Assembly: GCA_036172665.1 (NCBI GenBank)
Contig: CM069877.1
Coordinates: 12,048,501-12,112,500, forward strand
Length of the DNA: 64,000 bases
From: Prosopocoilus inquinatus
Lineage: Eukaryota > Arthropoda > Insecta > Coleoptera > Lucanidae
Direction: 5' to 3'
Below, piece by piece: positions 45,701-56,110 of the stretch; the first letter of the stretch is position 1, and every line of letters starts with the position of its first letter. The translations under genes and the position numbers were made by a program. The notes under the pieces are model-generated. The model was not told where the DNA came from. It was given only the letters and a program-made list of their open reading frames with translations, and ran no database searches.

Positions 45701-46814
45701 ATCAACCACCAAGGATTCTAAGATCACCAGAGACTCTATTAATGACGTAAGCAAAACTGAATACGTCATCGAATCGACGATCAAAGATTCCAAGATCACC
45801 AGAGACTCTATTAATGACGTTGAATACATCACCGTCAATGGTGTTAAGACCCCCAGGAGACCCGGGCCTCAAGAGAAACAGCCCCGAGGCAGGTATCCGC
45901 TAACTTCGACGCCTGACGTCGCCGATTACGTCGTCATCGATGGCGTGAGGACCCCCGTGAATCAGCTGGTCGACTCGAAGACCGTCGTCGAAAGCTACGA
46001 GTCGGTGACGAACTTGACCGACAGCAAGACGACCGTGCTGAAGGACTCGCAGACTTTCGTCGACAGCAAAAGCACGGTGGAGCATTACACCACTTCCGAC
46101 ACCTACGATAGCACCAGGGATGGGCCGAAACGTATTGGGGATAAGCCCAGGGGGCCGAGGGATGACGAAGATGGAAAACCGAGACGGCCTGGAGATGTCG
46201 GGCCAAAACGTCCTGGAGATGTTGGTCCTGATGGAAAACCCAAACGTCCTGGAGATGTTGGTCCAGATGGAAGACCCAAACGTCCTGGAGATGTTGGTCC
46301 AGATGGAAGACCCAAACGTCCTGGAGATGTTGGTCCGGATGGAAAACCCAAACGTCCTGGTGATGTTGGTCCAGATGGAAAACAGAAACGTCCTGGAGAT
46401 GTTGGTCCAGATGGTAAGCCAAGACGTCCTGGAGATGTTGTTCCAAAACGTTCTGAAGATGTTGGTCCGGATGGTAAGCCAAGACGTCCGGATGATGTTG
46501 TTCCAAAACGTCCTGGTGATGTTGGTCCAGATGGTAAACCAAGACGCCCAGGAGACGATTTAATAATGCCAACTGGAACTGGATTGGACGTAACTGAAAC
46601 CTTTGAAACCTTTGAGACGGCAACGACGGTATCGAACGTAGATGTAAAAACATCCAAGAGTACTTTCGAGGACGTTCGCATAATCGATGAGAAGACGCAG
46701 AGCGTCTTCAGGGACGTGAAAGACATCAAGGACACGCGAGTGGAGAAATTTGAAGACGTAGTCGATCGCAGCGACGTGTTCATTCAGGAAAACATCGTCG
46801 ACATAAAAGACATC
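42750..46814 (+). CDS. Large repeat-containing cytoskeletal-type protein, coding exon 1
   Basis: This exon encodes 1,355 residues in frame with exon 2. Residues 1-50 are almost all Ser/Thr/Lys. A WNGKFVYE-like motif appears three times (near residues 152, 293 and 473), twice followed or preceded by a DSR(D/N)F(Y/F)GH motif. From about 520 to 1,060 a unit of the form TEYVIIDGVRTPVRPS occurs some 14 times, with two shortened copies (EYVIEST), separated by KDSKT-rich linkers. About 1,144-1,270 is an 11-residue PGDVGPDGKPK-type array, and a charged tail follows. There is no signal peptide and no membrane segment, so it is probably an intracellular structural protein. An in-frame stop 12 nt upstream and GC-rich codon use support the start and coding status. 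Together with exon 2 it suggests a SAXO/MAP6-like microtubule-associated protein with a very long N-terminal extension (inference). Large antisense frames here are shadows of the repeats. Confidence 0.88.
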
Positions 46815-46876
46815 GTAAGTAAACAACCCCCCTAAATGCTTTTGTGGATTAAAAACCCCCCTTTTGTCTTTTGCAG
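46815..46876 (+). other. 62-nt intron
   Basis: The donor is ATC|GTAAGT at 46815 and the acceptor CTTTTGTCTTTTGCAG ends at 46876, with a pyrimidine-rich tract. Removal keeps the frame (exon 1 is a multiple of three). Retention would add six codons and then stop (TAA at 46833-46835), so an intron-retaining transcript would lack the cysteine motif. Confidence 0.85.
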
Positions 46877-47025
46877 AACGAAGTTACGAACATTACGCAC
46901 GTCGATCGAATCGTGGACAATAAGGTCATCAATATCGTGAAGACGATAAAGGAACCGGAAAAGCCCCATCGCCACTACATCCCCCCTCATAAGGAGCAAT
47001 GCATCTGCGAACTCTGCACTTGCGG
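46877..47025 (+). CDS. Coding exon 2 of the repeat-protein gene, with CxCxxCxCG motif
   Basis: This exon gives 49 codons plus two bases of a split glycine codon. The encoded stretch includes VDRIVDNKVINIVKTIKEPE, then HRHYIPPHKEQCICELCTCG. The CICELCTCG pattern matches the start of the N-terminal cysteine motif of SAXO/FAM154 and related MAP6 proteins, in which the glycine is normally followed by Arg-His and further cysteines. Those proteins bind and stabilise microtubules. The donor is CGG|GTGAGT at 47026. No following exon beginning with the expected residues was found in the remaining 17 kb, so the gene probably continues beyond the window. Family assignment rests on this one motif. Confidence 0.75.
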
Positions 47026-47380
47026 GTGAGTCCACTTTTCCTTCCTTTGCCAATTATTTATTAATTCTGCGAAGAATTTGGATTTGGGGGTTGGGGGGTA
47101 AACAATGGAGCGGGAATGTTTGGTCGATGATTTCGAAGGCGATGAGCGGGCAAAAAGCGATTTTCCGAAGAATAATACTTTTTTTTCAAGCGTCTTTCTT
47201 CTGTTACGGGACATTGAACTTGCCCCAAATAAACGAAACTATTTTAATTAGTCACAAAAAGCTGTTTATCGTTTGGCTGGGTATAATTTATTTAAAGTAC
47301 CGTTAAAGTGCTTTCTTTTTACTCCTAACCGATCAAAGATAACTATTTTTCTTCTTCCTCGATACTTCAAAACAAATATC
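47026..47380 (+). other. Start of a long intron of the repeat-protein gene (inferred)
   Basis: The sequence begins with the GTGAGT donor. The next 350 bp show no coding signal. If the gene continues to the right, the intron spans at least the rest of the window. Confidence 0.5.
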
Positions 47381-47384
47381 TTAT

Positions 47385-49400
47385 TATACAGGGTTTTACT
47401 AAACTCGAATCAGTTGTTGGTATTACGAAGGAAAAACAAAGTTTTGACTCGATCAGATAATACAAAAAATAATAATTTGGGTTTCAGAGCGTCCCAAATT
47501 CATTACATTATATTATATTATACAGAGCATTATTATACTAGAGCCATTACTTAGTATTAGCGTATGCAAGAAACTTTTTTTTTAATTAAACCAATCAGAA
47601 ATAAGGCGAACACTTGCGAAAATAATTTGAACTTGCGACCTTCAACTTTTTCTTTTTTAAAAAAAAAAACGAATATCTCATTATACAGGGCTCTACTAAA
47701 CTCGATTTATTATTACTAACGCGCAAGAAAACGTGTTCTTCTTTATTTATTTATTCAAAAACAAATAATAAGAGCACTCAGAATTGAAGCTGAAGTCATT
47801 GCAATATATTTTATTATACAGTGTTTTACTGTACTGTAACCATTTGTAAAATATTGCTGCTCAAAAGAAAATGTCTTCTCTGTACCAAGCAAATAAAAAA
47901 TAACTTTGAATTTGCGAAAATAATTAGAACTTGCGACCTCCGTGTTTTTAAAAACGAATATCTTATTATACAGGGCTCTACTAAACTCGGATTATTACTA
48001 CTAAAGCGCAGGAAAACGCTGCAAAAGAAAACGTTTTCTCTCTATCAAAAAAAGAATAAAATAGTTTGAATTTGCGACCTTCGAGTTTAAAACAAAATAT
48101 CTCATTACACAGGGTTCGACTAAATTCGAGTCATTTATGAATATCACGCAAGAAAATGATTCTTCTTCATTCATTCAACAAATTAGGAAAACCCTTTAAT
48201 TTGAGGGCGCTTCAGATTTAAAGAAAAAGTCGTTACGTTGTATTTCATTATACAAGGTATTACTAAACTCTAGCCTCCATTTATAAAGGATACACGGGAA
48301 AACATTTTCTCTGAATCAAAAAAAAAAATCAAAAATTTGCCAAAATAATTTCAGCATGCGAACTCCCATGTTTAAAATTGTATAGGGTTCCACTGTACTC
48401 GAGTTATTTATTAGTATTCAGCAAGAAAAATTTTTTACTTATCAAGCAAATCATAAAATCGCTTTTAGAGTTTAACAGCGTTTCATATTTAAAACCACAG
48501 TCATTAATCATTATATCTTATTATACAGGGTGTTAATATACTCGAGCCATTTATCAGTATGACGGTACTTGTTTAACAGTACGACGGTAAACAAAAAAAC
48601 ACTTTTTCTGACTCAAATCAACGAAAAATTACTTGAATTTACGACATACGTATCATGTTTAAAACGGAATATTTGATTATACAGAGTTCTACTGTACTCG
48701 AGCCGTTTATCACTATAACGGCATCCAAAGAAAAAAAAAAAAACATTTATTTTCTGGTTCATTTTCATTTATTAGTATTACGCAAGAAAATGTCCCTCCT
48801 TTATCAAACAAATCGGAAAAGTACTTGCAGCAAGAATAGAAGTCACTTTCATTATACAGTGTATTACTATACTCAAGCCGTTTATGTAAATAAAAGTTTT
48901 TTTTTGTTCTATATCAAACACACCAAAAATAATTTGCTAAAATTTGCTAGCGCTAATCATTAAAAATGTTATTATATAGGGTATTACGATACTTGAGTCT
49001 TGTTGTTTCTGTACTCTTTTTACGTTTTACGTGGAAAAATGCGTTTTTTAAAAATAATTTAATAAAGCTGACACCTTCTTCTATCGTTGTTAATATTTTT
49101 TCTTTTTGCACTGCATTTTGCAAAACAATCTTTTGCCAACTTTTTGGTAGAATTCATGTTTCAATAAATGTACTCTACTTCAGTATCACCCCATATAATC
49201 ATCATCTTTTTAAATAACTAAACAATTACGAAAAGCGTCCAATTTTGACAAATCGCCTCTTTAAGGTTTGGTTTCCTACAACATTTGTGCCCGTTTCACT
49301 CAACTTACAACAGGTATAGTCATATCCTACATAATTTTTTTTTGTTAAAAAATATAATCTCTTAATAAATGACCCGAGTTCAGTAGCACCCTATACATTA
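47385..49400 (+). repeat. Tandem ~140-bp satellite derived from the FB-F arm
   Basis: About a dozen units are headed by variants of TACAGGGCTCTACTAAACTC. Heads lie near 47390, 47520, 47685, 47817, 47970, 48108, 48250, 48380, 48523, 48680, 48856 and 48975, so spacing is mostly 130-155 bp. The part 47495-48420 is a close copy of 41165-42090, the right arm of the 4.1-kb palindrome, in the same orientation. Units further right are more divergent and have no counterpart there. There is no inverted partner here, so this is half an element or an independent array. Confidence 0.8.
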
Positions 49401-49655
49401 TTCTTTTCATTCGAAATTAAATAATTTTATGGAAAAAAAATTACGATAAATTAAAAATCAGCGTCACTTCTTTAACAAATTAAATAAAGCGGGAGATTAA
49501 TGAATTTAATTAATTTCAAATCATTATTTAAAAAAGAAATTGATATTCAGGGTGATTCATTTCACTCTTCACAAACCTTGGAAAATGAAAATAGATGTAA
49601 TTTCATGAGAAAAGAAAAAAAAACAAATGAACAAATGTAACGGGATACTGTTTAT
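49400..49655. other. No gene; short AT-rich spacer
   Basis: It contains one ATTCAGGGTGATTCATTTCA head at about 49545, of the same class as other element ends here. Confidence 0.4.
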
Positions 49656-50575
49656 AATGGCATTTTTGAGTTGCCGAGTAAATTCTAGCCTGAAATGATG
49701 AGTCGCATCATGGGTCTAGCGCGAGCGGTTTTCGAGTTTTTTCATTTGTTTCTAATGACTCAACTTGAGAACCAATCAAGGTAGAGCCATGGTGCGACCC
49801 ATCATTTCAGGCTAGAATTTACCCGGGAACTCAAAAATGCGAGAAAAAGTGCAATTTTCTTATGTTTGCCGAAATTATTATAATAAAAATTCGGATTATA
49901 GTAAAGTCAGAAACCTAAGGCATCAGCTACCGCTTACGAAACAAAAAAAAGCGGTTAACGTCGTTCTAAAAAGAAAAACGACGAAGTTACATATTTTTTA
50001 ACGGAACATCCTATATACAGCGGCAGTTTTGAGTTCTTGAGTAAATTCTAGCCTGAAATGATGGGTCGCACCATGGGTCTATCTTGATTGATTTCCGAGT
50101 TGCATAATTGAAAACAAATGAAAAAACTCGAGAACCAATCAAGATAGACCCATGGTGCGACCCATCATTTCAGGCTAGAATTTACCCGGGAACTCAAAAA
50201 TGCGAGAAAAAGTGCAATTTTCCTATGTTTGTCGAAATCATTATAATAAAAATTCGGATTATAGTAAAGTCAAAATACTAAAGCGTCAGTTACCACTCAC
50301 GAAACAAAAAAAAACGGTTTAACGCCGTTTTAAAAAGAAATACAACGCAGTTATAATTTTTTTAACGGAACGTCCTGCATACAGTGGCAGTTTTGAGTTC
50401 CTGAGTAAATTCTAGCGTGAGTTGATGGGTCGCACTGGGGGTCTAGCGCGAGCGGTTTTCGAGTTTTTTCATTTGTTTTCAATGACGCAACTCGAGAACC
50501 AATCAAGATAAACCCGTGGTGCGACCCATCATTTCAGGCTAGAATTTACTCGGGAACTCAGAAATGTAACAAAAA
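49655..50575 (+). repeat. Tandem ~363-bp repeat, each unit with a long hairpin
   Basis: Three units start near 49662, 50027 and 50391. Each contains GTAAATTCTAGCCTGAAATG followed about 120-150 bp later by its complement CATTTCAGGCTAGAATTTAC, so a stem of about 50 bp can form (49662-49838, 50030-50203, 50385-50560). Units end with TTTTTAACGGAACATCCTAT and an ACAG(C/T)GGCAGTTTTGAG head. The second and third heads (TATACAGCGG, CATACAGTGG) resemble the TATACAGGG termini elsewhere. Confidence 0.8.
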
Positions 50576-51535
50576 TTACAATTTTCGTATGCTGCTTCCG
50601 TTTACCAAAATTTGTAGAGTTTAATGAATCACCGTGCGTTACCAGACACACTTCAGTTGAAACCGAGACATTCGTAGCTATCTTAGAAGGCTATTTCGAG
50701 TTTGTTTGGTTCTCATCAGCGAGAATTCCACTTGGATATTCCACCACAGGCCTAGATATTTTATCGCCTCTGCGTATTTTTGCATTTATTAAAGGTTTTA
50801 AGGATTTTCATTACCTTATCGGTGTCTAAATTATTATTAGTACAATTTCTGATCAACCTAAGCATTTGAACGAAGATTTCTTATTTTAATTTGACAGGAA
50901 GTAACACTTTTTCATTTATGTGGGAAAATGCAAACAACTTATTACTCAGAACTTACACGCGCTAACCGTGACTAGTAAGAACAACATTTCGAATTCAATA
51001 AATTAATGAAGCGATGATTAAAAAAAAATTAAATCTTTTTTCGAGACTGAAATAGGAAATAACGTTCTGATTTATTTTATTCTGGGAGAGTGCAAACTAA
51101 CTCGAAGGAGAATGACATTTCGAAGTTGGCGTTGGTGTTTATTCATTTTGCTGGATTCTGCAAAATCAATTAGCGGAATGAATGCACCGACCGACAAACG
51201 TGACACACGATCCTGTTTAAGGCGATTCGAAACCGTGGTGGCTTTTGCGGCCACCTTCCACGTATCGGAACAAGAAAGTAAACGTCTAAATTTAGCAGTG
51301 ATTCGCTTTACATTCGCGCGAATTCTTCGTGGAAAGTATGCATTTACTTATTTATTTGCAATCATTAAATCGAGATAGCGGAAGATTAGGGAACAAGGAC
51401 AAATATTTGCAGATAAAAAAAAATATGGCAGCTATTTTAAAAGTCGAGGCGAAATTATCTTGAACATGGCAAATAGATTAAAATATCGATATGTACACAA
51501 ATTTTTGTGCCTTTTCATAAAATTCGGCCTGTATA
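50576..51535. other. No supported gene; partly unique DNA
   Basis: The piece 51100-51340 is GC-richer, with an 88-codon frame of no recognisable family. It may be unique intronic DNA. The rest is AT-rich. Confidence 0.4.
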
Positions 51536-51536
51536 T

Positions 51537-51715
51537 TATTTTTATACCGGGTGTCTCAATATGAACGGTGACCGACGATATATAGCAAACCGTAACACCT
51601 ACGTCAGGAGAAAAAAAAATTATAGTCGAAGTGACCAAGAGCGTTTCAAAGAAAAGGTTATTAAGTATTTGAGTTGACCGCAACGGAGCGCAATCAGTAG
51701 GCTCAACAATAAAAA
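51537..51715 (+). repeat. Dispersed repeat (GGGTGTCTCAATAT family), copy 2
   Basis: It begins TATACCGGGTGTCTCAATAT and contains ATTTGAGTTGACCGCAACGG followed by AGCGCAATCA. It matches 25853-26010 with small changes and an extra ~20 bp near the head. Confidence 0.65.
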
Positions 51716-51884
51716 TTAATTTTGCTAACAAAAATCTCAGAATAAGGTGTGGTTTTGATAGCGCCATTAGAAAGTTGAATTAATTCTGCACAATTTTGAT
51801 TTTAAAGTTATTATCGTATCTCCATTAATAAGGGTCGAGAAAACAGTTGAATTATTTATTTTAAAAAATATCGTAATACGAGGT

Positions 51885-53660
51885 TTTTCATAATTTCTGA
51901 CATCTGTCAAAATGGTCGAGCTTTTCGAAAATCACTCAACGTTTATTATAATTTCAGTATCGATACAATCGATACATACAAGATAATCACTTGCTGTTTG
52001 TTGGCTGTAAAGTCTTGAAAAAATTGTTGACACCTGTCATTACCGATCTGGCATCATTAAAAAAATGACAATTAGTGATTGACAGATTAATTTTAAATTA
52101 TGTAGTCTTTCAAAAATCGTTTTTCTCTGTAAAGTCTTCAAGGCCGTAAAGATTTCTAGAATGCGTGGTTTCTCACAATTTCTGACATCTGTCAAGACGG
52201 TTGCAAAATGGTGAAGTTTTTCAAGAAAGACGTCTGTAATATCTTCACTATCATCGGTCAAGGAAATCATTTCTCAGACCCAAAATCTTTTGACATCTGT
52301 CATTTCTATTTGTCAAAGTTATAATTTTAACATTTTGATAAAGACAGATGACGGCGACGATCAAATCTTAAATAAACAATGGGCCTGCGAGCTCCGCCCG
52401 TCCAATTTCCCCAACAGAATCACTCAACGTTTGCATCATGGATCATGGGTCTTCAAGAGAATCACTTGCTCTTTGTTGGCTTTAAAGTCTTTAAAAAATC
52501 TGTTAACATCTGTCATTACCGATTTGTCATAATTTAAAAAAGTGACAATCAGTGAATGATCAATTTTGTAAAGTCTTTCAACATTTATTTTTCTCTATAA
52601 ACTCTTTAGGGTTGTAAAGAAGGTTTTTCACAATTTCTGACATCTGTCAAGACGGTTGAGCTGATATCGGTCGAGCTCTTCAAGAATCACTCAACGTATG
52701 CAATCTCTTTAGTGTCATCGGACAAGGAAATCATTTCTCGCACCCAAAATCTGAAAAATATCTTTCGACATCTGTTATTACCTATCTGTCAAAGTTGTAA
52801 TTTTAACATTTTGATAATGACAGACCTAAACGACGGTCAAATTTTAAATAAGAGCTCCGCCCGCCAAATTTCGACAATTGTCAAAATGGCTTTTCAAGAA
52901 TCACTCCAACGTCTGTAATAGCTTGAGTATCATGGATCTTCAACAGAATCACTTGCTCTCTGTTGGCTTTAAAGTCTTTAAAAGAATCTCTTGACATTAA
53001 TTTGTCATTACCGATCTGTCATAATTAAAAATAAATGACAGTTAGTGAATGACAGATGAATTAAAAATTTAGTTTAGTCTTTCTAAAATTGTTTTTCTCT
53101 GTAAAGTCTTTAGAGCCATAAAGATTTCTAGAATACGAGTTTTTCCATAATTTCTGACGTCTGTCACAAGGTTTTTAACAATTTTTGACATCTGTTAAGA
53201 CGGTTGAGCTGATATCAGTCAAAATGGTCGAGCTTTTCAAGAATCAATAACGTCTGTTATATCTTTAGTATAATCAGTCAAGGCAATTATTTCTTGGACC
53301 AAAAATTTTAAATAAGTCCTTTGACATCTGTCATTACCTACCTGTCAAAGTTAGAACTTTAACATTTTGATGACAGACGACGGCGACGGTCAAATTTTAA
53401 ATAAATGATCGGTAATGAGCTCCGCCCGCCCAATTTCGACAATTTTGACAGCTGTCAAAATGCTCCGACTTTTCAAGAATCACTAAACGTCTGTAAAAGC
53501 ATTAGTATCATGGGTATTCATGACAAAACTTCGCTTTTTGTTGGCTCTGAAGTTTTTGAAAAAATCTTTTGACATCTGTCACATCCACCTATTGGTCAAA
53601 ATTATAATTTGAATACTTTGATAATGGCAGACGACGGCGACGGTCCCTGTACTCTTTATC
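51885..53660 (+). repeat. Degenerate tandem array rich in TGACATCTGTCA palindromes
   Basis: At least ten copies or near-copies of TGACATCTGTCA occur (for example near 51898, 52184, 52290, 52638, 53321 and 53570; one is TGACAGCTGTCA near 53448). A larger unit of about 470-555 bp is indicated by GACGGCGACGATCAAATCTT-type blocks followed by GAGCTCCGCCCG near 52350, 52825, 53380 and 53630. No coding sequence is present. Confidence 0.65.
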
Positions 53661-53829
53661 AGAAATTAACGAACTTCGGCTCGTTTGAAAGGTAATTTTC
53701 GGCAGATTTAATATTTGCATTCAATGTCTCCGGCTACTTTGTTATGAAGTGGTTAGAGGGCGCTGTTTGCAAAAGTGAAAGTTTATCCCAGTTTTCCAAA
53801 AAGTTTTTTGAGGTTATGGTACTATAAAT

Positions 53830-54260
53830 TTTTAATGAATAGCTTAAACAGCGACATCCTGCGATCGCTTTTTGACCTGACATTCTAATAGGACTGACAA
53901 ATTGAAACGAGTTTGCTACATAATAAGCAGGGAAAAGAATTCAGGCCACTTAGTGTCGGACGCTTTTTACGCCGAATGTACTATTATTTACTCCTGAAAC
54001 ATTTCCGCGCCTCCGAGGCATCGAATTGTTGTTGAGTGGGAGCAGGCGCAGAAATTAGTGTGGGCGAGACTGATACAGTCCACGTACTAAATTCTCTCGA
54101 ATCGCTCGCGGAACAAGTGGACCAAATTCTTTTCCCTGATAATAAGTCATCCCATACAAGGCGGCCGTGCTTGCTGTCAAAGCATATTTAAAAATTTTGT
54201 TGCAAATCGTTTTTGATTGCAGTGGATCCCTCGAGCGTCCTCTGTACAGTCCTATCAAAA
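53830..54260 (+). repeat. Dispersed repeat segment (AGCGACATCCTGCGATCG / GATTGCAGTGGATCC family)
   Basis: GAATAGCTTAAACAGCGACA followed by TCCTGCGATCGCTTTTTGAC recurs at 55911-55955 and, in complement, at 24383-24420. GATTGCAGTGGATCCCTCGA at 54215 recurs at 21290 and in complement near 56085. The interval 54000-54200 is GC-richer and gives a 67-codon minus-strand frame without a known domain. Confidence 0.55.
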
Positions 54261-55245
54261 ATAATTTGCAAAAAGAATGTAGTATTTGAAGTATAAAACC
54301 TTACTTATCTAAATGTTTATTTAGAACTGCATTTATCAAAGCCTCAAGCTAAGTACGATTTATTTAAGATACAAAGAAAGATGATTTATTACCACTGCTC
54401 TTGGTAGTAGGCCTTTCCAGAAGAAAAAAAAATTAGGAAAAAATTCTTTCTTCTCGAGTTTTTTATGTCTCCTCTTTATAATTAACAAAATTAGCCCAAT
54501 AGTTGATTTTTCTCATGATTCTTTAGGTGCTATTATTAACGTCATGGTTGGTTCTTAGTTAGCTTAATGCGTTTTTTTATGATAATTTTAAATATTTTTA
54601 GTATTTTCTTTATCATGATGCTCTGTTATTACTAAGTATTATTGTAGACATTTTTAGTTCATAAACTATGTCAAATAAATATTTTAAAAAATAATTGAAA
54701 AACTCAAAAAAATACATAACTCAAAAAGCTTCACTTAATAAAATACAAAAAAAAAAAAAAACAAAGTAATGCAAATTCTAGTAGAAATAATTTATCAACG
54801 TAAATACACAGGCAGGTCTTTGCATTTTCAAATAAACCTAAAAAAAAAAAAAAACAAATCACTCCAAAACCCTCACATAATAAAATTTAAAAAAATTACA
54901 AAAAAGTAATGCAAATTCTAGTAGAAATAATTAATATGATACAAAAATATAGTAATCAAAAGATTACAACTTAATGGCATTTTACTTTTCTAGATGCATT
55001 TTTTTTAAATAATTTAGAAATGCATCGCATTTTTGTGCGATTGTAATGTTTTATTTCGTGACTTCGCATTCCAAGTAAATTTTACTTTTTATCTTTTTTT
55101 CCGCAGAAGCATGAAATTTCTCTGTTGCTTTTGCTAAAATTTTTATTTTTATTATTATTATTATTGAATAAAATTAGATTTAGATAGATTTTATATTATT
55201 TTGTAAAATATGTGTTTTTGACAATGCAGAATAAGTAGTGAACAG
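54261..55245. other. No gene; A-rich DNA with a duplicated block
   Basis: A block containing AGTAATGCAAATTCTAGTAG followed by AAATAATT occurs at 54766-54794 and again at 54906-54934, each preceded by an A-rich run and AACTCAAAAA or AATCACTCCAAAA sequences, so a ~140-bp duplication. No coding sequence is seen. Confidence 0.45.
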
Positions 55246-55253
55246 TAACATTT

Positions 55254-55496
55254 AATTGAATCGACGAGTGCATAATCGTGTTCAGTCCAAATTTACTGTT
55301 TTGAGAAGACAACAAATAACGTTCTAGGATTTTTATGTTAGGTGAATTATTGGCTTAAAATTATTTCTGATAAGGATATTTGAAGCCTCCTGAAGCCAGT
55401 AATTACTAAAAATAAAAATCTAGAGGAAGTTATTTGTTACTTTCTCAACACGGTAAATTTGGACTGAACACCGTTATGCACTCATCGATTCAATTG
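55254..55496. mobile_element. Inverted-repeat MITE (~240 bp)
   Basis: The left arm contains TTGAATCGACGAGTGCATAA and GTGTTCAGTCCAAATTTACT; the right arm has the complement (AGTGCATAACGG and ATCGATTCAA on the opposite strand). The arms are about 80 bp and the loop about 80 bp. No coding sequence is present. Confidence 0.7.
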
Positions 55497-55905
55497 CATC
55501 TGGATGGTTAAAATACAGAACCTCTTAGTCGAAATTTCTCATTTTTGGATGTAGTGTACTATTATTATTTTAAAAATACTGCTGTCCATTAACGCGTAAA
55601 ATTTATTGAAAACTGATACAAAGAAAATTGATTTGTCTTTTTTTTTAATTTTCTATAATCTATAATTTTTCGTGGTAAGCAAAATTTAGGAAAAAATCCT
55701 TTTATCTTCAAGAAGTATTTTTTTTTTTGTTTCCTAAAATAATGCTGAACTTACTTACGAGATTTTACACTTTAACCATCGATTTATAAATAAAACATCG
55801 TCGTAATTAAATAAACGGATAGATTTTTGCAGTTTATAAAACTACGCCAAATAAATCTTAAAATACAAATAAAACTCAAAAACGCTCACATTATAAAATA
55901 TGGAA
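55497..55905. other. No gene; AT-rich spacer
   Basis: Nothing recognisable apart from A/T runs. The 55850-55900 piece resembles the A-rich duplicated block at 54.7-54.9 kb. Confidence 0.4.
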
Positions 55906-56110
55906 AATAAGGAATAGCTTAAACAGCGACATCCTACGATCGCTTTTTGATCTGACGTTGTATTAGGATTGACAAATTGAAGCCAGTTTGCTACGTAATA
56001 AGTCGTTTTCTTTCGCGGTGGAAGTCTCGAGCTACACTTCTGCCGACAAAACCCCAAATAAGGCTGAAACAGCTGCTCGAAGGATCCACCGCAATCAAAA
56101 ACAAAAATAA
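55906..56110 (+). repeat. Dispersed repeat segment, fullest copy of the 53.8/21.3-kb family
   Basis: This copy joins the two blocks found separately elsewhere: AGCTTAAACAGCGACATCCT at the left and GGATCCACCGCAATCAAAAA at the right, with AAATAAGGCTGAAACAGCTG between. It indicates a unit of about 200 bp, possibly a short interspersed element. No promoter boxes or tail identify its class. Confidence 0.5.

Noticed and set aside
44186..45838. Long antisense open frames (292 and 225 codons) over the large exon
   Set aside because: They are mirror readings of the tandem coding repeats. The plus frame continues across a spliced exon, has a supported start and carries a family motif.
47385..49000. 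Regularly spaced repeats as a possible CRISPR array
   Set aside because: The genome is eukaryotic, units are ~140 bp with diverged heads, and no unique spacers alternate with identical short repeats.
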